Both the position numbers and the translations under genes were made by a program. Below the pieces are notes generated by a model. That model worked only from the letters and a program-made list of their open reading frames with translations, was not told the origin of the DNA and ran no database searches. Below are positions 35,778 to 44,438 of a stretch of 64,000 nucleotides of DNA, one piece after another (the first letter of the stretch is position 1; every line of letters starts with the position of its first letter). The stretch comes from Fimbriimonadaceae bacterium (GTDB lineage: Bacteria > Armatimonadota > Fimbriimonadia > Fimbriimonadales > Fimbriimonadaceae), in NCBI GenBank assembly GCA_023957775.1, contig JAMLGR010000010.1, positions 1 through 64,000 of the forward strand. Reading direction: 5' to 3'.

Positions 35778-36976
35778 GCCCGGCAGCCCTCGTCGAGGCT
35801 GGGCGCGTCTTGGTGTTTGTACATCACGAAGTACTCGCGGTGCCCCAGGGCCTCGGGTTTGGAGGGCGTGCCGGCGGCCACCTGGACAACCAGGGACTCC
35901 AACTCCTTCCCCGCTTCTTCCAGGGTCACGGACCCTCCGAGCACCCGCCCTGCGTCGAAGTCCATGTCCTCCTCCATGCGGCGGAACGTCTCGCTGTTCC
36001 CCGTCACCTTAACGAGCGGAGCGATCGGAGAACCGATCACGCTACCCCGACCCGTGACGAACAACACGATTTGGGACCCTGCGGCGATGAGATCCATGAT
36101 CCCTTCCGTGTCGTTCGGGTTCGTGTAGCCGAACTGCATGAAGTGCCCGTCCGGCACGCTGTCGAGCAGCCACAAACCAGGACCCGGGGGCTGTTGCGCG
36201 ACCTTGATCACTCCCTCGATGGGTCGCGAGCCGCTTTTGGCGAACGCGCCCATGCTCTTCTCCTCGATCGTGGTGAGGCCGCCCGCAAAATTGCCGGGCG
36301 AGACGCTGTACTGGCGCACGTCCCGGCAGTAACGCTCGGCCTTGTCGTACGCCGCGGCGATCTGGGTTGCGGCCGAAGGATTCGCGGCGCGGGCGACCAT
36401 GATGGCGCGCAGCCCGATCATCTCCACGGTCTCCTCGAAAATCGCGGTGCCTCCCGTATCGACCAGGCGGTCGAAGAACTTGCCGACCACGGGATTGCCC
36501 GCCAGCCCGCTCGTGCCGTCGCTTCCGCCGCACTCGCATCCCACCACGAGGTCGGCCAGGGTCATGGCCACCCGCGGGGTCTCCTCTCGGATTCTCTGGC
36601 GCATGGCATGCACGATGCCCTTGCCCTTGGCGATGCCGCTGCGCGTGCCACCCGCGTCTTGGATCGAAAAGGCTTCGGTCGGCCGCCCCGTGGCCGCCAC
36701 GGCTTCGGCGATCTTTGCGGGCTGGGTCCACTCGCACCCGAGCCCCACGGCCAGCACGGCGCCCACATTGGGGTGGCGCGCCAGGGCCAGCATGAGCCGA
36801 ATCGCGTAGGGGTTGTCGTAGCACCCGGGAAAGCCCACGACGTGCACGTCCTCCTCCCCCTCCCCGATCGCGTGGGCCACGAACTTCGCGCACTCGACGG
36901 TGTAGATGACGAGCACGAGGTTGCGCACGCCCTTACGCCCATCGGGCCGCAGATAGCCTTGCCACGTCTCACACAT
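35774..36976 (-). CDS. uxaA: Altronate dehydratase, large (C-terminal) subunit
   Basis: A 400-residue UxaA/GarD-type dehydratase catalytic subunit. Typical segments are [12 protein letters not shown] at the N-terminus, [13 protein letters not shown] and [16 protein letters not shown], whose cysteines probably bind the Fe/Zn centre. [23 protein letters not shown] is also conserved. It converts altronate to KDG. The ATG at 36976 overlaps the small subunit by 8 bp. E. coli UxaA is one polypeptide of about 495 residues; here the SAF domain is a separate gene, a common split arrangement. Confidence 0.9.
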   Translation of the reverse strand: MCETWQGYLRPDGRKGVRNLVLVIYTVECAKFVAHAIGEGEEDVHVVGFPGCYDNPYAIRLMLALARHPNVGAVLAVGLGCEWTQPAKIAEAVAATGRPTEAFSIQDAGGTRSGIAKGKGIVHAMRQRIREETPRVAMTLADLVVGCECGGSDGTSGLAGNPVVGKFFDRLVDTGGTAIFEETVEMIGLRAIMVARAANPSAATQIAAAYDKAERYCRDVRQYSVSPGNFAGGLTTIEEKSMGAFAKSGSRPIEGVIKVAQQPPGPGLWLLDSVPDGHFMQFGYTNPNDTEGIMDLIAAGSQIVLFVTGRGSVIGSPIAPLVKVTGNSETFRRMEEDMDFDAGRVLGGSVTLEEAGKELESLVVQVAAGTPSKPEALGHREYFVMYKHQDAPSLDEGCRA

Positions 36977-37289
36977 AGGGAGTGTCCGTCGCGGCTCCGG
37001 TGTGCAGGTCGAGCGTCTGGCTGCGGGCATCGAGCGCGCTGACGAGGTTGTGCAGGTGCACCCACTGCCCCGGTTCGATGTCGGCGCCCGCCACGCCGAT
37101 GGGCACCCCGAACTTGACCACCGGTCGCCCTCTTGGGATGGGTGCCAAGGCGACCTTGTGCCCGAGCTTTACGGCCTCGAGCAGTTGCAGGGTCCCATTC
37201 CCCACCACCTCGACCGCACCGGGCTCCGCATCGTCGAGCAGCGTCGCCACATTGTCGTCCGGGTGCACGCGGAAGGCGCGGGGGATCAC
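36969..37289 (-). CDS. Altronate dehydratase, small SAF-domain subunit
   Basis: A 106-residue SAF-domain protein equal to the N-terminal part of UxaA. Recognisable segments are [29 protein letters not shown] and [25 protein letters not shown]. It pairs with the large subunit encoded immediately downstream. The GTG at 37289 overlaps the stop of the transporter as GTGA, the same coupling used elsewhere on this strand. The much longer frame to 38525 lies inside the transporter and is not real. Confidence 0.88.
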   Translation of the reverse strand: MIPRAFRVHPDDNVATLLDDAEPGAVEVVGNGTLQLLEAVKLGHKVALAPIPRGRPVVKFGVPIGVAGADIEPGQWVHLHNLVSALDARSQTLDLHTGAATDTPYV

Positions 37290-38581
37290 GCCGCGGCTCC
37301 CTGCTCCTTCTTCGCCGGCAGCAGCAGGTGGATGATCGCGAGGGCCGCCAGGTACGCGACCGGCGCGAGGACCATGATCGTCGAGTAGCTGTGGGTCTCC
37401 TGCAGGACCTTGCCGACGTAGAGCGAGAAGAACATGCCCATCGCCGAGCCCGCCAAGCCACCCATGCCGACCACCGAGCTGACCGAGTGGCGCGGCAGCG
37501 TATCGGAAACCAGGGTGTACAGGTTGCACGACCAGCCTTGGTGGGCCGCCGCGGCCAAGCCGATCAGCCCGACGGCGCCCCAAGCCGTGGGGACGTTCGC
37601 GGCGAGGGTCACCGGCACGACGCAGAGCGCGCATCCCAACATGACGATCTTGCGGGCGCGCACCGGATCCCAGCCGCGTTTGATGATCGAGGAGGAGAGC
37701 CAGCCGGCGCCCACGCTTCCGACGTCCGCCAGCAGGTAGATGGCGATCAGCGGCAAGCCGATGTTCTTGAGATCGAGGCCGAACCGCTTGTCGAAGAAGT
37801 CGGGCGCCCAGAAGAGCCAGAACCACCAGATGGGCGAACCAAAGGCCGTGCCGACGATGAACGCCCACGCGCCTTTGACCTTGAGCAGGGACGCCCACGA
37901 CGCGCGCGTATCGGGATCCGGCGGGTCGCTCTGGATGTGCGCGAGTTCCGCGGGCGAGACGCTCGGGTGCTCTTCGGGCCGCTTGTACACGAGGAGCCAA
38001 GCGATCACGAACACGAGCCCGAACGAGCCCGTCACGTAGAACGCCGAACGCCACCCGTAGCTGAGCGTGAGCCATGCGACCAAGGGGGGCGTGAGGACGG
38101 GGCCGAAGTTCGAGCCCGCGTTGAAGATGCCCGTGGCCAGTGCGCGCTCCTTCTTCGGGAACCACTCGGTGACGGCCTTGACCGCCGCCGGGAAGTTGCC
38201 GCCCTCCGCAAGACCGAGCGCGCCTCGGACGAAGCAGAACCCGAATACGGAGCTGACCATGCCGCCCGCGGCCGCCGCCAAGCTCCAAAGCGTGACGCTG
38301 AGCGTGTACCCGCGGCGCAACCCGATGACGTCCATCAGCCGACCGCCAAAGAGGTAGCCCATGGCGTAGAGGGCTTGGAAGGTCGCGGCGATCCAGCTGT
38401 AGTACTCCTCGGCGTGGTCCGGGCTCCACGCCAACTCGGTCGTCAGCGTGCCTTTGAGCAGGGCGATGACCTGGCGGTCGATGTAGTTGATCGTTGTGGC
38501 GAAGAACAGGAGGACGACGATCCACCAGCGGAATCGGCCGATGATCGCGGCGGGACCCGGCGAGCCAGAGGTTTCGGGCAT
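37286..38581 (-). CDS. MFS transporter, hexuronate (ExuT)-like
   Basis: A 431-residue major facilitator with 12 predicted membrane helices, of the anion:cation symporter/ExuT type. Seen motifs are TINYIDRQVIALL in helix 1, GGRLMDVIGLRRGY for the A-motif loop, RGALGLAEGGNFPAA and EWFPKKERALATGIFNAG. These match proton-coupled hexuronate or sugar-acid importers. It is the first gene of the operon and would bring glucuronate or galacturonate into the cytoplasm. ATG at 38581 is taken; ATG at 38614 would add 11 residues. No clear operator is seen in the 54-bp gap to the GT2 gene. Confidence 0.87.
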   Translation of the reverse strand: MPETSGSPGPAAIIGRFRWWIVVLLFFATTINYIDRQVIALLKGTLTTELAWSPDHAEEYYSWIAATFQALYAMGYLFGGRLMDVIGLRRGYTLSVTLWSLAAAAGGMVSSVFGFCFVRGALGLAEGGNFPAAVKAVTEWFPKKERALATGIFNAGSNFGPVLTPPLVAWLTLSYGWRSAFYVTGSFGLVFVIAWLLVYKRPEEHPSVSPAELAHIQSDPPDPDTRASWASLLKVKGAWAFIVGTAFGSPIWWFWLFWAPDFFDKRFGLDLKNIGLPLIAIYLLADVGSVGAGWLSSSIIKRGWDPVRARKIVMLGCALCVVPVTLAANVPTAWGAVGLIGLAAAAHQGWSCNLYTLVSDTLPRHSVSSVVGMGGLAGSAMGMFFSLYVGKVLQETHSYSTIMVLAPVAYLAALAIIHLLLPAKKEQGAAA

Positions 38582-38635
38582 GTCGTCGTAGGTTACACCG
38601 ATTGCCCTAGGCATGGGAACCTATGCGGGCGCTCG

Positions 38636-39586
38636 TCAACCCGCGCGCATGCGCGCCCGCTTGCGAACCTCGGACCAAGTGACCAGAGGGCGGACGACGG
38701 GGTCCAAGACCCGCATCCGTCCCAACGCCGCGAGGCGGTGCCGCCGCAGCCACCGGGCCTGGCCCTTCAGCCCCGGGTGCCTCTCGACGTTCCACTTCTC
38801 GGCAAACCGATCCAGGCTGCGGTCGTTCCACTCGGGCGACCAGCGAAGGAGGTGGTAGGCGAAGTCCGCCCGGCTTTCGGGCCTGGCGGGCGAATACGTG
38901 ACCTTGGCGGACGGTTCCAAGTAGACCGAGCCCCCCTGCTTCTGGGCCAGCATGCAGAGATCCGCATGCTCGGCGGCGCTCAGCAGCTCCTCGTCCAACG
39001 GCCCAAGGGCCTTCAGCGCGCTCGAGCGCACGAGCATCGTGTGGAACTCCACCATGTCGACGGCCTCGCGGCGCAGCGCGCCCGCGTGGTCTCCAAGCCT
39101 CTGGTTCGCAAGCCGATGCGCCTCGTGAAACACGCGGCGGCCATCGACCTCTTGGATTTCCAGATCCCCACCCGCCATGTGGATCACGTCGGTGCCGGGG
39201 GGGCCGATCATGTAGAGGGGGCCCACGATCCACGCTCCGGTCTCGTCCGCGCACGCGACCAGTTTCTCGAGCCACCCCGGATCCACGGTCACATCGTTGT
39301 CGACGAAGGCGACGAACTCGGTTTCGAGCCGCGCCGCCGCGAGGTTTCGCGCCTCGTTGGGGCTCAGGAAGTGCTCGGTCCGGATCAGTTCGAAGTGCTG
39401 AGCCGCCGACTGTGCCCGAAGGTAGTCCCTCACTTCGGGAGGCGATCCCCCGTCGACGTACACGAGCTTGTGGGGAAACGTGGTGTTCGACAGCACGCTC
39501 TCGAGCGACTGCCGCGTGAAGCTGAACCGTTCTCGAGGCACGATCGCGACGGTGACCCGCGGTTCGGGGCCCTTCGTTTCTAACAC
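38636..39586 (-). CDS. Glycosyltransferase family 2
   Basis: A 316-residue GT-A fold glycosyltransferase. The nucleotide-sugar site includes VTVAIVPRERF and KLVYVDGGSPPEV. The DxD-type metal motif is FVDNDVTVDPGWLE, and the acceptor region is EELLSAAEHADLCMLAQKQG. No membrane helix is seen, so it acts at the cytoplasmic face. GTG at 39586 is chosen because AAGGAG lies 7 bases before it; the frame to 39664 would add a non-family Arg-rich leader. It is probably not part of the uronate operon, and there is no acceptor clue. Confidence 0.85.
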   Translation of the reverse strand: MLETKGPEPRVTVAIVPRERFSFTRQSLESVLSNTTFPHKLVYVDGGSPPEVRDYLRAQSAAQHFELIRTEHFLSPNEARNLAAARLETEFVAFVDNDVTVDPGWLEKLVACADETGAWIVGPLYMIGPPGTDVIHMAGGDLEIQEVDGRRVFHEAHRLANQRLGDHAGALRREAVDMVEFHTMLVRSSALKALGPLDEELLSAAEHADLCMLAQKQGGSVYLEPSAKVTYSPARPESRADFAYHLLRWSPEWNDRSLDRFAEKWNVERHPGLKGQARWLRRHRLAALGRMRVLDPVVRPLVTWSEVRKRARMRAG

Positions 39587-39780
39587 GGGTCGGCTCCTTG
39601 GCCGGCCCGGGGAGGCACCCGTCCCGCCACGGACCTCCCAAGCAACCACCTTTCGGCTCGCCACGTGACCTTTCGCATCGCTTCCACCCCTCCTGCTCCC
39701 ACCATTCTAAAGGAGTGTCCTATCGAGCCGCAAGGCAGTCCGGGGGCGGGTCGTGTCTGGGCCGGAGGTAACGTGGGGCC

Positions 39781-40737
39781 ATGGGGCCGATCGTCGTCGA
39801 AACGGCCGCGCGCTGGCGCGACTACGCACCCCTTGTCGAGGCGCTTGAGCCCGGCGTTCCGGGTCCCGAGGCGCTGGCGCGGCGGGTGCTTCTGGACCCG
39901 AATTTCGAGCCGGGCGGTGCGCTGGTGGTCCGCCGAGGCGGCGAGGCCGTCGGCGGCGCCGTCGCGATCGCGCGGAGGGTCCCGTTGGAGAACGCCCCGC
40001 CCGACGCGGAGCGCGGCTATGTCACGTTGCTCGCGGTCGATCCACGGCATCGCCGCCAAGGGATCGGGGGCGCCCTCGTCGAGGCGGCCGAGGCTTACCT
40101 CGCCGTGCGGGGATGCACCTCGGTGTGGGTGTCGCCCTATGCGCCGGGCTACTTTGTGCCCGGCGTGGACGTCGAGGCGCACGCGGAGGCCCTTCGCCTG
40201 CTCGCCCGCCACGGCTACGGCGAGGTGTACCGGCCCTTGGCGATGCGGACTTCGCTCCCGGCGCTCGCCTCGCCATCCTGGGTGGACGACCGGGAGCGGG
40301 CCTTGGCGCCCGAGTACGGGGTCCGTACCTTCAGTCCCGACCTGGCGTTTCCACTCCTCGAGTTCGTCCAACGGGTGTTTCCCGGCGACTGGGTGCGGGT
40401 GGTGCGCGAGACGGGCGCGCGCATCCTGCAGGGCGAACCGCCGACGCGCCTCTTCGTCGCGGTCCGAGCGGACGGGCGGGTCGTCGGCTTCTCGCACCAC
40501 GAGGCCGACCGGTTCGGACCGATCGGGACGGACCCCGAAGTGCGGGGCCTCGGGCTCGGCCAGGTCCTGATGTTCCGCACGCTCCACGCCCAGCGCGCGG
40601 AGGGTCATGCCGAGGCGTACTTCCTTTGGTCGGACGACCGAACGGCGCGCCGCCTGTACGACGCCGCCCGCTTTCGGGAGTGGAGGCGTTTCGCGGTCCT
40701 CAAGAAGTCGATTTCGCCGCGTCCGAGCCTCGTCTGA
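39781..40737 (+). CDS. Tandem GNAT acetyltransferase
   Basis: A 318-residue protein with two GNAT domains. The first (about 1-155) has an acetyl-CoA loop in VTLLAVDPRHRRQGIGGALV. The second (about 165-310) has the weaker HHEADRFGPIGTDPEVRGLGLGQVLMF. Two-domain GNATs include mycothiol synthase-like and antibiotic acetyltransferases, but nothing here fixes the acceptor. The 194-bp gap before it holds no gene. It lies 45 bp upstream of the PIG-L gene, so an operon is likely. Confidence 0.82.
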   Translation: MGPIVVETAARWRDYAPLVEALEPGVPGPEALARRVLLDPNFEPGGALVVRRGGEAVGGAVAIARRVPLENAPPDAERGYVTLLAVDPRHRRQGIGGALVEAAEAYLAVRGCTSVWVSPYAPGYFVPGVDVEAHAEALRLLARHGYGEVYRPLAMRTSLPALASPSWVDDRERALAPEYGVRTFSPDLAFPLLEFVQRVFPGDWVRVVRETGARILQGEPPTRLFVAVRADGRVVGFSHHEADRFGPIGTDPEVRGLGLGQVLMFRTLHAQRAEGHAEAYFLWSDDRTARRLYDAARFREWRRFAVLKKSISPRPSLV

Positions 40738-40782
40738 TGGCGTTCGGCAGGAGGGTGCGGCCCGCATCGTGAACCTCGGACT

Positions 40783-41484
40783 ATGCCGGAGATCGACATC
40801 CTTGCGATCGGGGCCCACATGGGCGACGAAGTCGCCTGGGGCGCGGCGTTGGCGGCGCACGCGAGGCAGGGCCTCTCAATCGGTCTTCTGCACCTCACTC
40901 CCGGCGAGAAGGGACACCCGACGCTGCCTCCCGAGGCGTACGCGGCGCAGAAGCGGGAGGAGGCCGCCGCGTGCGCGGCGCGGCTGGGCGCATCGATCTG
41001 GGCGCTGGACCACCGAGACGGGGAGTTGCGGGACGACGACGCGCTGAAATTCGAGGTGGCCGACGTGTTGCGCGAGGCCCGTCCCAAGGCGGTGGTGACG
41101 CACTGGGCGGGCAGCATGCACAAGGACCACGCCGCGGCGCACCGGCTTCTGGCGGATGCGATCTTCTACGCGGCCCTTCCGGGGTTCCAGCGCGCGCTGC
41201 CGCCCACACCGGGCCCGCGGGTCTTCTACGGAGAGAACTGGGAGGACCTGGAGGGTTACGAGCCAGAGGTGTTCGTCGAACTGCTCGACGAGGACCTGGA
41301 GCGGTGGGAGGAGGCCATGCGGTCCTACGCGCTGTTTCGGGGTGGCGTGTCGAAGTTCGAGTACCTGGACTACTACCGCGCCCTTGCGCGCGCCCGCGGT
41401 TGCGAAACGGGCTTTCGGTACGCGGCGACGTTCGCCGTTCCGCCCCGGGCCAGGCGCCGACGCGTCCCCTCGCTGCTGGGTTAG
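40783..41484 (+). CDS. PIG-L (LmbE-like) deacetylase family protein with altered motif
   Basis: A 233-residue PIG-L-fold protein. This family removes N-acetyl groups from sugars with a zinc-bound His-Pro-Asp-Asp site. Here the motif reads GAHMGDE rather than AHPDDE: the metal His and second Asp are present, but the first Asp, usually the general base, is Gly. The second metal motif is MHKDHAAAHRLLADAIF, complete. The protein may therefore use another base or be catalytically altered. It follows the tandem GNAT gene, so an acetyl-transfer and deacetylation link is conceivable. Confidence 0.8.
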   Translation: MPEIDILAIGAHMGDEVAWGAALAAHARQGLSIGLLHLTPGEKGHPTLPPEAYAAQKREEAAACAARLGASIWALDHRDGELRDDDALKFEVADVLREARPKAVVTHWAGSMHKDHAAAHRLLADAIFYAALPGFQRALPPTPGPRVFYGENWEDLEGYEPEVFVELLDEDLERWEEAMRSYALFRGGVSKFEYLDYYRALARARGCETGFRYAATFAVPPRARRRRVPSLLG

Positions 41485-41518
41485 GCCCGGGAGTGACGGA
41501 CACGCGCGCGGCGCCCTT

Positions 41519-42586
41519 CTAACGACGGGTGGTGGTGGCGCTCCAGGCCGAGGCGACGGCTTGCGCCAGCTCGTGGATGGGGTGGTTGCCCCCGGTGTTG
41601 GTCATCACCGCCACGACGCGACCGGCCTTGCGGTCGATTGCCAGGTACGAGCGGCACCCTTGCTGGGCGCCGCCGTGCACGGGGTTGCCCTTGGCATCCA
41701 GCGCCCAGCCGAGGCCGCGCCCGGTGTCCAGCCCGTCGATGATTTGCCGCTGGAACATGAAGTCGGTCGTTTGGGGGCGCAAGAGGCGGTTTTCGAGCAC
41801 CGCCATCGCAAACCGCGCGAGGTCGGGCGCGCTCGCCTCCATCCCTCCGCCCCCGCTCTTCCACGAGATGTTCTCCTCGCGGGTCTGCCTCAGGGCGACG
41901 TTCAGGGCGCTTAGTTCATAGAGCGCCGAGCGCGCGGGGTCCGGCTTGGAGCGGTCCTCCAGGCGCAGGCTCTGCGCCCCGGCGGGCGCGGCGACGCGCC
42001 GCCGCACGATCTCGGCGAAGTTCCCTCCTCCCGCGATCTCGACGAGCCGGGCCACGAGGCTGAACGCGTGGGTGGAGTAGGAGACCTTTGCGCCGGGCTG
42101 GAACAGGAGCGGATCGTCCTTGAACACGTCGAGCGAGCTTTTGACGGTGAACGGCTCGAAGAACACGTCGGACTTCCCCGCCGCGTAGTGGCGGATCCCC
42201 GACGTGTGCGTGAGCAGGTGCCGAAGGGTGATCCCCGCCTCCTTGTGCGGCCACTCGGGAACGAGCGCGGCGACCGGCGCGAACAGCGAGAGCTTGCCCG
42301 ACTCCACGAGCTGCATCGCCGCGACGGCCGTGACGGGCTTGCTGATCGAGCCCAGCCGGTACACCGTTCGCGCCGACGCCCTCGTCTTCGCCTCGCGGTC
42401 TTGGAATCCGGAGCCCGTTTCGAAGTGGGTGCCGTCCCGTTCGAGCACGGCCGCGGACGCTCCCACGAGGTGGTGCTCGGCCACGTAGGCGTCGAGCGCC
42501 TTCTGGACGGCGGCCTCGCGGCTTTGCGGGAAGGCCGCGGCGGCGGTGAGGGCGGCGAGGCAGGCGAAACCAGAGCGAAGTCGCAT
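41519..42586 (-). CDS. Serine hydrolase, class C beta-lactamase/DD-peptidase family
   Basis: A 355-residue exported serine hydrolase. The signal peptide is RLRSGFACLAALTAAAAFPQS. The active-site SxxK motif is SISK in RLGSISKPVTAVAAMQ (near residue 81). The YxN-type motif is YSTHAFSLVARL, and a HGG triad-like motif (NPVHGGAQQG) takes the place of KTG. Members cleave beta-lactams, D-amino peptides or esters; the target is unknown. ATG at 42586 sits after GGGGAGGTG. A short minus-strand frame (42599-42757) ends 12 bp upstream. Confidence 0.87.
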   Translation of the reverse strand: MRLRSGFACLAALTAAAAFPQSREAAVQKALDAYVAEHHLVGASAAVLERDGTHFETGSGFQDREAKTRASARTVYRLGSISKPVTAVAAMQLVESGKLSLFAPVAALVPEWPHKEAGITLRHLLTHTSGIRHYAAGKSDVFFEPFTVKSSLDVFKDDPLLFQPGAKVSYSTHAFSLVARLVEIAGGGNFAEIVRRRVAAPAGAQSLRLEDRSKPDPARSALYELSALNVALRQTREENISWKSGGGGMEASAPDLARFAMAVLENRLLRPQTTDFMFQRQIIDGLDTGRGLGWALDAKGNPVHGGAQQGCRSYLAIDRKAGRVVAVMTNTGGNHPIHELAQAVASAWSATTTRR

Positions 42587-42598
42587 CACCTCCCCGTT

Positions 42599-42757
42599 CT
42601 ACCTTCGCGCCGCGCCTCCCCGGCCAAAGGCCTCGCGCACCAGGTCCATGCGTTTGAGCAAATCTGGCGGCAGCGCCTCGCGTTCATGTACGATGGCCCG
42701 CTGTTCTTGGGACGCGTCTTGACGAACGGCGCCATCGATTGGCGGTCCCAGTTCCAA
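42599..42757 (-). CDS. Short hypothetical ORF upstream of the serine hydrolase
   Basis: A frame of about 52 codons closing with TAG 12 bp before the serine hydrolase ATG. The predicted peptide is protein-like: RQDASQEQRAIVHEREALPP then DLLKRMDLVREAFGRGG. No ATG or GTG opens it; only a TTG at 42757 just after a stop. It may be the tail of a gene whose 5' part has decayed, or a small real gene. It continues a run of broken coding fragments up to 42987. Confidence 0.3.
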   Translation of the reverse strand: MELGPPIDGAVRQDASQEQRAIVHEREALPPDLLKRMDLVREAFGRGGAARR

Positions 42758-42850
42758 CGACCGAGTTCAGCATCCAGGAAGCGACGCGGATAAGGCGTGG
42801 GAAACGCAAACGCCGCTCACTGCTCTCCCGCCTGTCGCCGCTAGCTGGAG

Positions 42851-42987
42851 CTCTGCCGCTTCGAATGATGTCGACCAGATAGAGGTCATCCAGCCGCATA
42901 GACAACGCGGGCCTCCTGGATCACGCGGTCGCGGATCACCCATTTGAGCTGTTCCGGCTCGGCGAAGATCGACCTTTCGGCGCATAA
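42851..42987 (-). pseudogene. Relic resembling a MNT/HepT toxin-antitoxin pair
   Basis: Two fragments overlap on the minus strand, as real MNT/HepT pairs often do. The first (42886-42987) ends with WVIRDRVIQEARVVYAAG and a stop, like the C-terminus of a minimal nucleotidyltransferase antitoxin. The second starts at ATG 42899 with MRLDDLYLVDIIRSGRA, like the N-terminus of a HepT/DUF86 toxin, but loses the family pattern after about 16 residues. The 5' part of the first gene is missing. The rest of the 42590-43152 gap holds nothing else I can name. Confidence 0.35.
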
Positions 42988-43152
42988 TGGGATTAGGCTG
43001 GCCCAAGCCACAGTGGTTCGGCCAAGGCAGGGATGATCCTACCAGGGGCACTGTCCGCCTATCGGCAGGCCAAGGGCGCTTGCGGTGCCTCGACCACTTA
43101 TTGACGCAACGAGGTTCGGTGCCCTTTTGGGATTGCGGGTGCTGAGGAGCTT

Positions 43153-44304
43153 ATGAGACAATTCGTCATCGCCGCTGCGCTACTGGCAGGCGCCGCCGCG
43201 GCACGTGCGCAGTGGACGGTTGAGATCCTTCATCCAGCGGGAGCGAGCGAGTCGCACTTAAGCGCCGCCGGAGTTGGGCAGCAGGCGGGATATGCCCTGG
43301 TTTCCGGGAACAACCGGGCGAGCCTGTGGACAGGGATGTCTTCCTCATGGGTGGACTTGACCCCTGTTGACGCGGACAACGCGACCATCGGAGGCGTCGC
43401 CGGAGGCCAACAGGCGGGTGGCGTGAGCGTGGGTCGCCGCGGCCACGCAAGCATTTGGACCGGCACCGCTGCCTCGTGGGTGGACCTGCACCCTGCCGGC
43501 GCGCGCTCTTCGGCAGCACACGGAACCGACGGTGCCCGGCAGGCGGGTGAGATCCGACCCGGCATCGGACCTGAGCTTCATGCCGGACTCTGGAGCGGGA
43601 CGGCATCGTCGTTTGTGGATTTGAACCCAGCGGGTGCGAGTTCATCGATTGCCTACGGCATCGAGGGAGGCCAGCAGGCGGGGTATGCGGTCGTGACCAC
43701 CGAGATCGCGCACGATCACGCGAGCCTATGGACAGGTACGGCGGCCTCTTGGGTGGATCTCAACCCGGCGGGGGCGTACGACTCGAGGGCCCTCGACGTA
43801 CAAGGGGGCCGGCAGGTTGGTTGGGCTTTCACCGGCGTGGGGAACCACGCGAGCCTATGGAGCTCAACCGCGGCCTCTTGGGTGGACTTGCACCCCGTGG
43901 AGGCCCTCAGCGGCAGCTCCTTCGCGACGTCGGTGTTCGGGGAGTTGCAGGCTGGCTACGCCTACTTCCCCGGGATCACGAAGGCTGGCATCTGGAGCGG
44001 AACGGCGGCCTCATGGGAGAGCTTGAACGGTTATTTGCCAGCGGAGTACACGAGCACGCAAGCGAATGATATTTGGAGCGATGGAGCCTCCATCTACGTA
44101 GTCGGGGAGGCCTACAACAGTGCGCAAGGCCGGATCGAGGCAGTGATGTGGCAGCGTCCCGTGCCCGAGCCCGCGAGCCTTCTGGTTTTGGAGGCAGGTC
44201 TAGCCGCGCTCGCTGCCCGCCGAAAGCGTCATGGCAACAACCAGCGTCCGAGGTCCGTCCGTCGGCCAACCGGGTTGGGAACCATGCTGAGCAAGAAGTG
44301 GTAG
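43153..44304 (+). CDS. Repeat-built PEP-CTERM secreted protein
   Basis: A 383-residue exported protein. AGGAGC precedes the ATG at 43153; the signal peptide is QFVIAAALLAGAAAARAQ. Residues ~25-320 are about seven repeats of 40-45 residues. The core of each is ASLWTGTAASWVDLNPAGA, then a small-residue stretch ending GGQQAGYA. The DNA units are also similar, pointing to recent duplication. The pattern resembles HAF-type extracellular repeats. A PEP-CTERM tail follows (VPEPASLLVL), but with a Glu in its hydrophobic helix. The frame runs on about 27 residues past the RRKRH cluster, so sorting may be impaired. Confidence 0.83.
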   Translation: MRQFVIAAALLAGAAAARAQWTVEILHPAGASESHLSAAGVGQQAGYALVSGNNRASLWTGMSSSWVDLTPVDADNATIGGVAGGQQAGGVSVGRRGHASIWTGTAASWVDLHPAGARSSAAHGTDGARQAGEIRPGIGPELHAGLWSGTASSFVDLNPAGASSSIAYGIEGGQQAGYAVVTTEIAHDHASLWTGTAASWVDLNPAGAYDSRALDVQGGRQVGWAFTGVGNHASLWSSTAASWVDLHPVEALSGSSFATSVFGELQAGYAYFPGITKAGIWSGTAASWESLNGYLPAEYTSTQANDIWSDGASIYVVGEAYNSAQGRIEAVMWQRPVPEPASLLVLEAGLAALAARRKRHGNNQRPRSVRRPTGLGTMLSKKW

Positions 44305-44438
44305 GCAGGATCGCAAGGCGTCATCCAGGTGAGGGCAGAACTGGCTGAACCACAGCCAACGTGCGCGACGTCGATCGCGCATCCGCCAATTTCAAGCTTG
44401 GCGACAAGAGACTTGGACGATAAGCTGCGAAAATGAAA

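Noticed and set aside
37133-39583. Plus-strand open frame of 816 residues across two minus genes
   Set aside because: It crosses the MFS and GT2 genes, which have clear motifs; the composition (Arg, His, Gln rich) is that of a shadow frame.
43240-44040. Possible CRISPR-like or direct-repeat array
   Set aside because: The repeats are in frame within a secreted protein and vary like protein repeats.
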